DNA of 64,000 nt from Adineta steineri (lineage: Eukaryota; Rotifera; Eurotatoria; Adinetida; Adinetidae): positions 74,617 through 138,616 of the forward strand of contig CAJNOI010000053.1 in the NCBI GenBank assembly GCA_905250115.1, read 5' to 3'. Made by a program: the position numbers and the translations under genes. The notes under the pieces are model-generated. The model ran no database searches. It was given only the letters and a program-made list of their open reading frames with translations, and had not been told where the DNA came from. The first letter of the stretch is position 1. Each line of letters starts with the position of its first letter. Positions 1-11,622 of this stretch are shown here, one piece after another.

Positions 1-3000
1 AACAATTCCCGAATATATAGAAATCTTATATGTAAAAATCGAATATTTTCTCTTTAATTAAACACATATATATTATTTTAAAAAAACTTCGACAGACAAA
101 TTCTATTTACATAATTCTATTTGATAAAGAAAAAACAAAAAAATAATAGTTAACCCGTTGAACTGAGAAGAACATCAAATGTAGTAAACATAATATATTT
201 ATCTAGTCTTTTGAACTATACATAAAAACGAGAGAAACAAAAAAAAAGAATGCATGATTAATAGAAGAAGAAAACAAGAGGAAGGAAGTCTATGAATAAT
301 GTGAACGAATTGATTTCTTTATGTTAAACTAAAAAATAATGACATTAACTTACATATTAATGTCATCATGTATCCTATTCGAATAGATATTAAACAATAT
401 AAAAGAATGTCTTCTTGTCACTACCAAAGACTTTTGATAATATATATTATTTTTTTTTCTTTGATGACATCAATCAAACTCGAAAGTATATTATATTATT
501 TAATTATATACTTATCTCTATTTCAAGTTAATACTTATTTTAAAAAATAACTCATCAAGATTTATTTAATTATCTATCATTTAATATTAGGTACTTTAGC
601 ATTCATATTATAATGATCATCTATGCTAGATTAGGATTATTAAGAACTACTCGACACAAAGAACTTACGAGTTATAGTTTGAAAGGAGGAAATAGGTTAA
701 GTATGTTTTTATCAAAGAAAAGGATGTGAGGTTAAAAGGAAATGTAAGAGAAAACATGTCATAGTAAGAAGAAAATTTCATTGAATAATTTTTAATTATA
801 AAGAGGAAGGTGGGTGTATATATTCTACCGCTGACATCAATGACTATTAGATATAAAAGTAACACATGTTTTGTCTAACTAGAAATAAGAGATTTTTAAC
901 GGGTCAATTTCTTTTCTATTTTGTTAATTTCTAAGTAATCAAAAAGAATGTAAAATGTAGACATCTGTATTTTGAATAATACTATAAATAGACAAAAAAG
1001 GGTTGTTTTTTTCAATCAAAAAGATAATGGAGAATGACAAAACCATGATAATTCTGTGTAGGTAGTTTGTAGTTAAAACAATACTTTTCGAAAAAAATCT
1101 ATTTTTATTATTGTTTAATTATTTATTATCAATAATTATATAAGTCAATAATTAAAAAAAAGGCGAACAAACTTGGTAGAAAAAGGTTATTAGTCTATTT
1201 CCTGATGTAATCGAACTTTCTATAATAAAAGTACAAAACAATATGATAAAGTGTTAAATTAAGAAAACTAATCATTTTAGTCTTTTTCAATTCTCTTGGT
1301 ACTATCTTGACAGTTTAATTCATTAGAATAAGTTTACATATTAATAGATCAAATAGTAAAACTGTTTCACTTATTCTATATTTATCAAAAATTTAAATAT
1401 ATTTTTTTATTTATGAATAATACATAAGATATTTTCTATGTGTCATTTGCTTAGACACTATAAAGAATTTAATCGTAAAAATAGATATAAAAATGAGACA
1501 CTAAAAAACAAATGTTTATTGTAATTTATTGCTTTGAAGTATCTTTCAAGAATGTTCATTTTATGATCTACATGTTTTGTCTCTTTTTGTTTTCTTCTTA
1601 CAAATATTTATCCATTAACGATTTCCTTCCGTTTCATATTTTATAGTGTTTGACTAATTTTCTATTCAGTATGTCGAAGCATTTCCTCAATTAAAATAAC
1701 ATCATCCCTCAGGCAAAATAATTTCTGACGATCTTTTGTTTCTAAAATATATCTTCTATGAAAAAGTCACGATATAGATGTAGACAGGAAACGGACATTA
1801 GAGGCATTCATCTTTTATGCACATGATTAACTCATTTTATTAACAAGAATTATTTCATTTCGAAATCAATTTAATTAATTACACAAAAATTGATCTTATT
1901 TTTATTGATGAAAACTTTTACCCTAGATTTAAATATGTTCGACGAAAAAAATCCAGATGTTACATACCTTAATGGCGAAAAAACAAAAATACGAGCGATG
2001 AAAGATTGACTAGAATTGATATATAGACATACGCGTCTGGTTGATGACAGACAAAAATAATAAGAAATATCTGTTATTTTGACTTAATTCGTTTACTATT
2101 TTATCAGTACGAGTAACTTCTTTGGTTTTATGACTTTCTTTAATATTATTAATGCGAAATCTATATTCTATATATCTTACGATCATAATTTTTCTTTTTT
2201 CATATTTATCATAAATGTGTCATCTGATAACCGTAAGACTAAACTATACTCAATTAATAATGAAAGTCATGCTAAGTACTGAAAAGAAAAATGCCTGATA
2301 ATAGTCTTGCAATATATCTACATACATATATAAACATTAAGAAGGTTATTTTTTCACTTACCCATAATTAGTTTTTATTATTGACGCGAAAACAAAAACA
2401 AAGTCATGCATCTATAACTTGATTAGTAGTGACGTAGATTTAAATCCTTTAATTTCTTTTGAACGCTAATGAATGTTTTCAATATATCAACCATTAAATA
2501 AATGTTCGCAAGAAAACTAATTTCAATCTTTATGTATAAGAAATAATCAAATAATTTTTTCCTAAAACGATTCTCATGTTTGAAATATAATTATCTATAA
2601 AATCTTGTTTTTCTATATTATCAACTAATAACTACGAAATTGATATTTTGAATAGATTTGTCAATAACAAAAAAAAGGAATATTTATTAGTAATATTCTT
2701 AATTGTAAATTAATGTTTTATAACTAAATATAGGAATACAAACATAATGTGAAAAAATGCTTCTATAATAAATGACCATCTAAGATGGAATAAATTCTAA
2801 AGTATTATTATATATTTCGATATTATAACATAAAACAGATCTAATTAGTATGAAAATATGTTTTTTTCAACTATAAATTTCTTCGGATCGCTTAAGGCAT
2901 GATCTTTCATTTCACAAAAAAGCAGTAATAACTATTTCCTGGTTTCTAATAAAGTATAAATCCTACGATAATTTATTTTTTTAATATAATTTTATCTGAA

Positions 3001-5467
3001 TAAAAATTTAATAATAAATGTCAAGATAAACTAAAAGAATTAAATATATCTTCTAAGTACTTATTATGAACGGTAAAGGAATACTTGTTATTACATTTAA
3101 TCTAATATGATAAATATGTTGAAGATAATCTTCTTAAATATAAATATTTTTGATAATTACCAAACATATCACTTTATCATAGATAATAAGAATATAAATG
3201 TATTTTGTCAGTTTTATAATCTAATCCACGGATAAGAAACGTATTTCATATAAAAATATCTATAAAAGCTTAGCATCTTTTCTAAGAAAAGACATTATAT
3301 TAAGTGCTATTAAAAAAACCCTGACATAGGAAACTTATTTTTCTTCCAAATTCCGATGTATAGACAGATAATAAAAATAAAATTACTTCTATATGATTAT
3401 AAATCAACACAATATTTTTTTTATACTGAAAATATTAACTGTTTATAAATGCAATGTGTGTATATATCTCGTAATGTAAAATAAACTATATGCTCGTTAA
3501 GAAAAAAAATTGTTTTGCAAGGAATATGTGCCCATACCATTGTGAAATATTTTCAATTATGTTAGTGACTATTGTGAATGAGAAATCAAGAATAAAATGT
3601 CTTACTTTATATTTCTAGACGATTAAAAGTTCCTAATGACTTGTAAAAGCTTAAAATATTTTTACAAATAGATTGAGGATATAAAATGTTTATATTAATA
3701 GTTCTCCGACTCTCGATTTTAAAAGAAAATATTTTCTGCTTTTAAGAAACTTCATAATTTTGATTGTCTGAACCTTTCTAATATATAACACACATGCTAA
3801 AAATAATTGTAAGAGATGCAGAAGGCGGATACACACATATTTCGAATTGAAAATAAACATTTAACTAATTAAAGTACAACTATTAGTTATTAATTTCATA
3901 AAAATAATTAAAACTACCTCGAAGACAACGGAAAAGTAAATAGAACTTACCAAACTACGCAGTCATTTTCTAAATTTTGAGTATATTCTAACTATATTAG
4001 CAACTTTCTAAAAGAGATATGAAGTACAAAAAGAAAAAGAACTGCAATTAAGTTGTTCATTCTTGAGAAGTCGCATATAATAAAGTTTTCTTTTGATAAA
4101 ATAAAGAAAAAAAAATTTTAACAAGCCTTCATCAAGACACAAAAAGGATGATTGTCAAGGTTGTGTCACGTCTGATTAAATATAGAAACAACAAATTCTA
4201 CGTCATATTATTAATTCCCTTAGATTATAAAATCGATTATTTTTAAAATTTTACTTGTTTAAATATAGAAATAATTAAAAAAATATTATCTTCTGGTGTT
4301 AAAATTATATTAAAATTTAAAAATAATAAAAAAGATTTGTCATCGTGATTCAAGTTTATCTACTGATCAATTAATAAATGATGGTTTTAACAGGAAATCT
4401 AATGTCGTATGTAGATAGTTGATTTGAACTTCTTCACTCGTTGTTTTTTATTTTTATGAAGAATACTTGATATAGATAAGGATCACATTCAGTATGATCC
4501 TTAGGTTATAAATTATTTTAATATGAACTTTAATAAAAAGAAGTACATATTTAAATTATTCATTAATGTGAAATCTTGTTTCTAATAGTAAATTTCTATT
4601 TTTTATTATGATAATATTCAGTTACGCGAGTAACCCGCCAAAATAGACTTAAAGTTCTTATTGAAAGTATTTAATATTAATTAGCTCAACATGATATATT
4701 TCTATATCTGAAAGAAATTTTAAAAGTAATTCATACCTTACCATTTTATACATTTAATATCAACTCAATGGTTAGAGATTCTATTCTCATCTAAATAGAA
4801 AACAGTCATGTTTTTTTTGGTTCATTCGTTTCTATAAGAACATGAAATTTGAAGTAAATTAGTTTTCTATTGTTCAATATATGGAATATCATCCTTTGGT
4901 AGTTTTATTTCATTATAACCCATGTGTGATTTACAAGTTAGATTCTTATTAATATTACCAAATTCGAGAGTTTGACATTGTAAAGAGCGAGTTCTCAGGT
5001 ATCTATTCATATAACAATTTTATGGATCAAAAAAATAATATTTCATAACTGTTTATGTAATGATATATTTTACATGATAAATTATAACAAATCATAGGTT
5101 AACTTGACTTTTTTTAAGTCATAAAATTATCAGATTACATAATAAGCTGATAATCGGAAGAACATAGTATTTATCATGCATTGAGGGCAATTTTAAATTG
5201 TATCAATATACAGAAATTTGATCTTAATGAATCATTATCCAGTCTCTATATCTATTTAATTCCGATGTGTTTAATTATAATAGAATGTTTATGTTTATCA
5301 ATAAGTGTATATTCAACGATCAATAAATGTTTCGATAAAATTTACAGTTTTGTTCGACAATTTTAGATACAAGACGAGAAAAAAAACATCTAAATTAAGA
5401 CATGAATAGAAGAATCGAAAGCGAGATTAGTATAAATTAAGCGAGATTAAATAAAAAAATGAAAATC
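1..5467. other. AT-rich gene desert
   Basis: No convincing gene. The short open frames here (for example 368-550, 665-865 minus and 5181-5366) are what AT-rich sequence gives by chance: rich in Leu, Ile, Phe, Tyr and Ser, without motifs, signal peptides or flanking splice sites. I found no long inverted repeat, tandem array or telomere-like hairpin. It could be regulatory sequence, decayed DNA or a long intron of a gene outside the window. Confidence 0.6.
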
Positions 5468-6410
5468 TTAATGACTGCTTGATGATTGATGGCTTTCATA
5501 AGATTCAGATGTTTTTTGTGTTGTTGTTGTTGTAGCAGCAGCAACATGTACTGCTGGACCATGTGTTTCACCTGATGCAACAGATTTTGTTGTGATAACC
5601 TAAAGAGAGAAAATAAAATTTGAATAAATTAATGCGAAAAAAAAACACTGAACTGTTTGTGTAGTTGATTGGATTCGTCGTTGTGCATCTTCAGCAGCAA
5701 GTTCAGCAACTTGTTCAGTTATTTGATCAACTTGTTGATTAGCTCGAGCTTGTGCTTGTTTGAAAACAGCTAATTTTTCTTGATTACCAGCATTTTGTAT
5801 AACATCAATATCTTGTCGAGCTTTAAGTAAAATAGCTTCTTGACGTGCATTTAATTCACGTTCAAGTTCAGCTAAGAAAATAGCTTTTTCATTATCTAAT
5901 TGAGCAACACGTTCTTGTAAACGAGCTCGATATTCATTTTCAATAGAAGATGAACGTTCATTTGCATCAGTTAATAATTGTTGTTGTTGTTGTGCTGTTT
6001 CAGCAACAACTTTATCAATGGCACCTGATACAGCATCACTGATTTCAGCAGTACGTTTTTTTGAATATTCATCAATTTGAGTATGTGTTGTACCTTTTAT
6101 GTTAAAAATAGAAAAAAAAATTTTGCTTTCTTTTCTTTATAGACAAAAAAAAGTAAAGTTTACCGAGTTTACTCATAAGATCAGTAATTTTTTTTGAATT
6201 TTGCATACTGACTTTTGAATTTGTTTCAGTTGATACAACGGAATTAACACGAACATCGTCGCTAACAGCTGTATGAGCCATTGATGAACCTGATGATGAA
6301 CTAGCTGTAGTATTTGTTGTTGTTGCTGCTGCTGCAACAGTTTCATGATTTTTTTTATCTTCTTTATCTTTATGATGACCACCAAATAATGCATTGATTA
6401 TACTAGACAT
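5468..6410 (-). CDS. Hydrophilic coiled-coil protein, stress-protein-like
   Basis: Three exons on the minus strand: 6410-6164, 6093-5654 and 5599-5468, giving 272 residues. The introns (70 and 54 bp) have GT..AG ends and preserve phase. Residues 1-82 are low-complexity Ser/Thr/Ala sequence starting MSSIINALFGGHHKDKEDKK. Residues 83-229 form a long charged helix rich in Gln, Glu, Ala and Arg (for example ERVAQLDNEKAIFLAELERE). The tail returns to Ala/Thr/Ser/His. There is no signal peptide, TM segment or cysteine-rich domain, so a cytosolic protein is expected. The design of a disordered head, one amphipathic helical rod and a disordered tail resembles tardigrade CAHS and group-3 LEA proteins, which protect cells during drying. 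That is physical resemblance only; a generic coiled-coil protein is the alternative. It is divergent from the hydrolase gene at 7094. Confidence 0.75.
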
Positions 6411-7093
6411 TTTTTGAATTTAAATAGTAATTTGAAGAACTAAAATATAAAAAAGAACTAAATAGGTTATAGAGTATAAGTATATTGCATGTATTGAATT
6501 TCAGTTTAAGTTAATAATAAAAAAAAAAAGAAAGAGAAAATGAATGCTACTAATGTACTTTCTAGAAGAAGAAAATGACTAAATAAATACAATGTTCTCG
6601 TTTCTTCTTACTACTGACACGCGATTCCTTCTTCTCCATGTCTCATAGAGAGTGAAAGAATGATTATTAAATCGAAAGACTATAGACAAGCTGACGATGA
6701 ATTTCTTTTTTTTTTCTTCGTTCGGAATATTCTTATCATTTTTTCAGCTACTCGATGGACGAACAGTATCGTTACTTCGAGTGACCTTTAAATAATAGCA
6801 TGCATCATTCAGCAGAATAAATATATATAGTAGAACGAACAAATAATTTTATTTGCATCTGACCGAATGATGCTGAGGGCGAAAGAAACTTCTCTTCTCC
6901 TTCTTTTTTTGAACAATCTATATCTAAAAGAGAAAGATGGAGCTGTTTGTCAATGAATAGATTTATTCAAATCAGGCAATTGAAAAATCAGATCACATTG
7001 CATATTATCAATTAAATTGTTTTTTATTACGTTTCCTCATATTAAAATATATTGATCATTTTAAAACAATTGAGATATGAATCTTTTCTATAG
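6411..7093. promoter_or_regulatory. Divergent intergenic region
   Basis: 683 bp between two divergently transcribed genes, so it should hold both promoters. Sequence just before the ATG at 7094 ends in a pyrimidine-rich stretch plus TATAG, which could be a 5' UTR splice acceptor. I recognised no defined promoter element. Confidence 0.4.
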
Positions 7094-7936
7094 ATGTACG
7101 GTAATCTATTTGTTTATGATCCTGAATGGAAATTAGTTGCATTTGAATCAGGTTCGTTATCATCATCACGATGTTTAATATTTCTTGGTGGTCTTACAGA
7201 TGGTCTTTTATCACTTCCGTATGTTGAAAAACTTTCATCTAAACTTGAATCTCTTTCTAAACCATTTTCATTAATTCAACCATTATTACGTTCATCAAGT
7301 CTTCAATATGGTTGGCATACAATTGATAATGATATTGAAGATTTAAAAACTTTAATTAATTATTTAACGAATAATAGAAATCATTTAAAATCAATTATAC
7401 TTATGGGACATTCAACAGGTTGTCAAGATATTATTCATTATCTAAGACATGAAAAAAAACATGAAAAAATTCATCGTGTTATTCTTCAAGGACCTGTTAG
7501 TGATAGACAATATTTATCTACACTTTCTTCTACAAAAGATCAATTAGATTATTGTTTTAAAAATAATAAAGATATTAAGCAATGGTTACCAAGAAGTCTT
7601 CATGAGCCACCATTAACAATTGAACGTTGTTTATCTTTGAATGAAATTAATTCAATTGAAGATTTCTTTTCCAGTGATTTAACAGATGAACAATTAAAAT
7701 ATATTTATGAAAATATTCAAACACCAATAACATGGATTTGGTCAAAACAAGATGAATATGTTTCGGATAATATTAAACAAAATGTGGAAAATTTTATTAA
7801 AAATAAATTAGCAAGTAAACAAAATTCAACATTTATTTCACTTGAAAATGCTGATCATGCTGTTAGCAATTTACAAGAACAAAATTATATGATTGAACAT
7901 ATTATTCAAGTTATTTCACCTTCCGATAAACAATAA
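7094..7936 (+). CDS. DUF1749 (UPF0613) alpha/beta hydrolase
   Basis: Single-exon gene of 280 residues. It reads as an alpha/beta-hydrolase of the DUF1749/UPF0613 family, related to fungal and plant proteins of poorly known substrate. The oxyanion-side loop FLGGLTDGLLSLPYVEKL is near residues 30-47. The nucleophile elbow is GHSTGCQD with Ser107. Likely acid and base are Asp220 (in WSKQDEYV) and His255 (in ENADHAVSN), so the Ser-Asp-His triad looks complete. No signal peptide or TM segment is visible, so it is probably cytosolic. Length is typical of the family. The first ATG is used because it starts the conserved N-terminal strand MYGNLFVYDPEWKLVAFESG. Substrate is unknown; esterase or acylhydrolase activity is family inference. 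Confidence 0.88.
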   Translation: MYGNLFVYDPEWKLVAFESGSLSSSRCLIFLGGLTDGLLSLPYVEKLSSKLESLSKPFSLIQPLLRSSSLQYGWHTIDNDIEDLKTLINYLTNNRNHLKSIILMGHSTGCQDIIHYLRHEKKHEKIHRVILQGPVSDRQYLSTLSSTKDQLDYCFKNNKDIKQWLPRSLHEPPLTIERCLSLNEINSIEDFFSSDLTDEQLKYIYENIQTPITWIWSKQDEYVSDNIKQNVENFIKNKLASKQNSTFISLENADHAVSNLQEQNYMIEHIIQVISPSDKQ

Positions 7937-8566
7937 TTCTAATCAAACATATTTTATAAAAGAAAATGTTCATTTTTGATGATAGAGTTTTTTTCAAGTA
8001 TAGAATAGATATTATGCTCTAATTTTTATTTATACAGATTTAATGTCGTGAATTTGAAGTCAAACGATTGCTTTAATAGTAATATTGAGCTATTAAATTT
8101 TTTCTTTGATATCGGATGAATTGCGAATTTCTAGCAAATATATTTATTAGTTTGATTACTAATGCATTATTTGTATTGGAATTTGAATCAAAAATTTCAT
8201 TAAGAATTATCGAATTTGGAGTATGTCAAGTTATGTGAAATGCAAAATGTGCTAATGCATTTATTGTTTTTAGTTTTGATTATATTAAAAAATTCAGCAA
8301 GGAGATCGGATTCTAATAGATACAATCATATTAAGATGATTATATAATACTTTTGTCAATTAGTCTCACAAAGACTCATATACTTATATTATGAAACAAC
8401 GTATGATATTTACTTAAGTTCTTTATTCTCAATTAAAGTTAAGACTTTTCGAGAAATAAGAGATTTTTCATGTCTAATGATGAAATGATATATGTCTAAC
8501 TGAGGAAATCCATGTTAATTGGTCGTGGATGTGTATGGAGTGATTTAATGATGTGAATATTAACAT
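7937..8566. other. Intergenic, hydrolase gene to tRNA
   Basis: 3' flank of the hydrolase gene. AT-rich, no coding frame, repeat or second RNA gene seen. Confidence 0.5.
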
Positions 8567-8639
8567 GGGGATGTAGCTCATATGGTAGAGCGCTCGCTTA
8601 GCATGCGAGAGGTATGGGGATCGATGCCCCACTTCTCCA
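8567..8639 (+). tRNA. tRNA-Ala (anticodon AGC)
   Basis: 73 bases fold as a cloverleaf. The acceptor stem GGGGATG pairs with CTTCTCC and carries a G3-U70 wobble, the identity mark for alanine. The anticodon stem is CTCGC/GCGAG with loop TTAGCAT, placing AGC at 8600-8602; discriminator A73 is at 8639. The T stem is TGGGG/CCCCA. The T loop is ATCGATG where TTCGATN is normal, so the B box has a one-base departure, and there is one T-T mismatch in the acceptor stem. There is no intron. A T run for Pol III termination follows about 10 bases downstream, just before a gap. It is probably functional, though the altered T54 leaves room for a decayed copy. Confidence 0.9.
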
Positions 8640-8654
8640 ATGATTATATTTTTT

Positions 8655-8664
8655 NNNNNNNNNN
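8655..8664. other. Assembly gap (10 N)
   Basis: Ten unknown bases inside a T run after the tRNA, probably a poorly resolved homopolymer. Confidence 0.95.
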
Positions 8665-9447
8665 TTTTTTCAATTTTGTTTTTGCTGATATTGAAGATAA
8701 ACGAAATTTCATATAAAACATTCTGTTGTGCTTCACAGTTTATTTATGTTTTTTTTCACTACATGTTAGTATGAGAGACACGATTAAATTATATTTATCC
8801 TTCTTTATTATATATAATATCAGACAAGAATATTAATTTAAAGTCATTCAAATCATTTTTTCACAAATAATGAAAAATTTTTAATATTTGTGTCTGATTT
8901 TATTCAGATCGTTGATCGTATAAGAATTAGAATAACGAATTAGTACAAGAGAAAAAATTTATAATTCTGATAATCTTATATTTATGATAATTTCAGAAAA
9001 TGCTGATGTTAGTATTATATATGGATATAGTTAAGAGTTTTTTTTATTTGTTTTAACTGCATTCTAATCCTGAATAAGATATTACAAAAATTTTTACTAT
9101 ACTTTAAAATTTGTTCAGTCAAGTTTTAAAAATTATCTTTTGACTTATGTGCTTCTATCTAGATCTTAGATCAGTTTTTACTTTAAGTCTAAATATTCTT
9201 AGCAAACTTCTCATTTTTCAGAGAAAATTTAGGTGAAAAGAATATAAGAAAGTTTAATAAATTCTTAAAATAATACTTTTACTAGTATACTGTTTATCTT
9301 GATCCGAAGCTTATATATGATACACAAGTAGTGACAATTGTTTAGGAAAAATAAAAATTTATTGAAAATCAAAATTATATTAGAACAAAAACATATACAA
9401 GAATAAAAATACTGTTGTTCATTAAAATATTTTATTTGATGAGTAGT
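8665..9447. other. Intergenic
   Basis: AT-rich, no supported feature. It holds the 3' flank of the minus-strand cysteine-rich gene. Confidence 0.5.
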
Positions 9448-9939
9448 TTAGTTGCTCATCGTAGGATTTCCACAGATGATAGTAGTTGGACTGATATTTT
9501 TACCATTTATCTTCGTACCTGTAGAAACAACTGTATCTGTTGGATCAACGCCATCGGCTCCAGTGTTGGAAAGAAGTGTAGTAATTTCATCCGATGTAAG
9601 AAAGCAGTAACATGTTCCAAATTTACAAAAACCATGACAAAGACCAGTTTTATTAATCAGTTTGCTTATCAAGGTGCTGTTGAGTGGATATGGTAAGTTT
9701 TGAGTATCTATTATTGTTTGTCCTTTACAAAATGTATAACAAGCATAGTCCACTTTACATATACCGTCGCAACTTTGTTCTATTGTAAAGTAAATTTAAA
9801 AAAATTAAATATTCATTATTAAGATATTACCTTCGCAATATTCGTTCGAATTTCCCATGGAAGTAGGAGACGAATTCACAAATAATATCATAATACATGA
9901 TATTAATAGCATAAATTGCACATTTTTAATACAAACCAT
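9448..9939 (-). CDS. Secreted cysteine-rich defensin-like protein
   Basis: Two exons on the minus strand, 9939-9831 and 9779-9448, joined by a 51-bp GT..AG intron, give 146 residues. Residues 1 to about 24 form a signal peptide (hydrophobic run MLLISCIMILFV). The mature part has cysteines at 35, 40, 44, 50, 54, 84, 88, 93 and 95. CDGIC, CYTFC, CHGFC and CYC give the C-x3-C ... C-x3-C ... C-x-C spacing of cystine-stabilised alpha/beta (CS-alpha-beta) peptides such as defensins. About 30 residues between Cys54 and Cys84 and a Thr/Gly/Asn-rich tail of some 50 residues make it longer than a classic defensin. It is intact. Secretion is well supported; an antimicrobial role is only suggested by the cysteine pattern. 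Confidence 0.8.
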
Positions 9940-10856
9940 TCTGGACGATATCAGTAGAAAAATTATATTCAAAGATAAATATTACTTCGTTAGTTATTGT
10001 CTTTTTATACAACCATATTTTCGTACTTATTTTCAACCTCATTGCCCTTAAATACGTCACGTGTCTATTTTGATCTCTGATTTTTGAGTAGAGAATATTT
10101 ATTTGTACTTATATGACGAAATACATTTAATATGAATTTATTCTGTTGTTCACTTCATTCTTATTTTACAAAGAATATAAAAAGAGAAAGACGTCAACAG
10201 TCTATCTTTGGGTATTATCAAATCGTATCAATATGCAGATAAATAAAAAGAATGAATAAATCATTCTACGCGTCATATTTACACAAAATAAAATATGAGA
10301 AAAGAGAAATTAACCAGAGTCTGTTTTACCTTGACAATATTTGTATATTGAATAGAAATCAAACAAAAGCGAATGAATAGTAAATGTCACTTATGATATA
10401 TCAATACATTAATTATTATTATGTTTACATTGTCATAAAACAAATATTTTTATCTCAATAACAGAAAATATACTTCGTATTTATTTTAAAAACGAAAGAC
10501 TAAATTTTCTCGTTTAAAATTTTGATAATGATCTAATATATTTAACATGAATTCAAAAAGATGATGCAAATCATTTTTATGACGATAAATAATTTAATTT
10601 TTATTACACTTTAAAATAAAAGCTAATGAGTTTCGTATCAATATGAGGGTATTATTCGGTTTATCAATATAAGTCTGGCAGAATCCCAATGTGACATGTA
10701 CTTTCCGGTATCTGCCGCCAGACAGATCCAAAAACCGACAAACTTTCTATCGAAAATGACCAGATTGTATGAAGTACTCAATAGGTTATTAGGTAGTAAT
10801 TTCTTGCCCTGACATAATTTTTAATAAATGAACCCTATTCAATAAGAATGACTATT
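9940..10856. other. Intergenic with a small stem
   Basis: No gene. Around 10673-10723 GTCTGGCAGA faces TCTGCCGCCAGAC, forming an imperfect stem with a loop of about 28 bases in unusually GC-rich sequence for this area. TATT at 10853-10856 is the left target-site copy of the next element. Confidence 0.4.
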
Positions 10857-11618
10857 GGGTGAATCCGTGGGTACCTACCACGGTTTTGGAAAAAGTTTTT
10901 TTTTCGATTTTTTTTTGACAGAAAGTCCTATGCGATCCAGAAAACGTTATTCATCGAAAAAAAAATAAACTTTTTTGTTGAAATCTTGGAGTTCTAAGTC
11001 GTTTTCTCGGAACATGTATATGTGTATTACATGGTCCAGCATCATATCAGTAGATGACCTACTAAATATTCAAACCAAAGATTTTTATCACTTTTTATCT
11101 CTCAGAAAGATAAAAGCACTGCAGATAACGTGGTTTAGCAAAAAAAAATAAGTATTATTTCTAATAAAATGGTCAAGTTCTAAGTCGTTTTTTTGGAACA
11201 TGTAAGATGTAGCAAATACAAAAATCGACTAAAATTTTTTTTTTCGTGATTTATATATGGTTTGATAGAACTCGTCGAGCTCTACAAAACTGTATATTTT
11301 CAAAAAAATTTAAGTCAGTTTTTTGGGGAAAAACATTGAAAAAACATGCAAAAAATATTATAAATTTCATATCATGAGAAATCATTCATTTTTAAAAAAC
11401 TGCTGTTTTTCGAATTTTTTAAATTATCAAAGACGTTTACAAACATGCTCATTAGACGCAGCATGAAAAGCTGCATCTAATGGTATAACCATATGGAGGA
11501 TGTTTGAATATTTAGTAAATCATCTACTGATATGATGGCTCGAACATGTAATACATATATACATGTTCCGAGAAAACGACTTTTTCCAAAACGTGGTAGG
11601 ATTCCCACGGATTCACCC
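10857..11618. mobile_element. Non-autonomous DNA transposon, 762 bp, TSD TATT
   Basis: Terminal inverted repeats start GGGTGAATCCGTGGG at 10857 and end in the complement at 11618, flanked by the 4-bp duplication TATT (10853-10856, 11619-11622). The right terminal repeat continues for over 100 bp. The left arm matches it as two blocks (10857-10895 and about 10996-11075) separated by about 100 bp of extra T-rich sequence. A motif starting GTTCTAAGTCG is directly repeated near 10991 and 11177. There is no coding frame, so it depends on a transposase made elsewhere. Superfamily is not assigned. Confidence 0.85.
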
Positions 11619-11622
11619 TATT

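Noticed and set aside
368-865. Short open frames in the first kilobase
   Set aside because: Leu/Ile/Phe/Tyr-rich chance frames of AT-rich DNA, no motif, no splice context.
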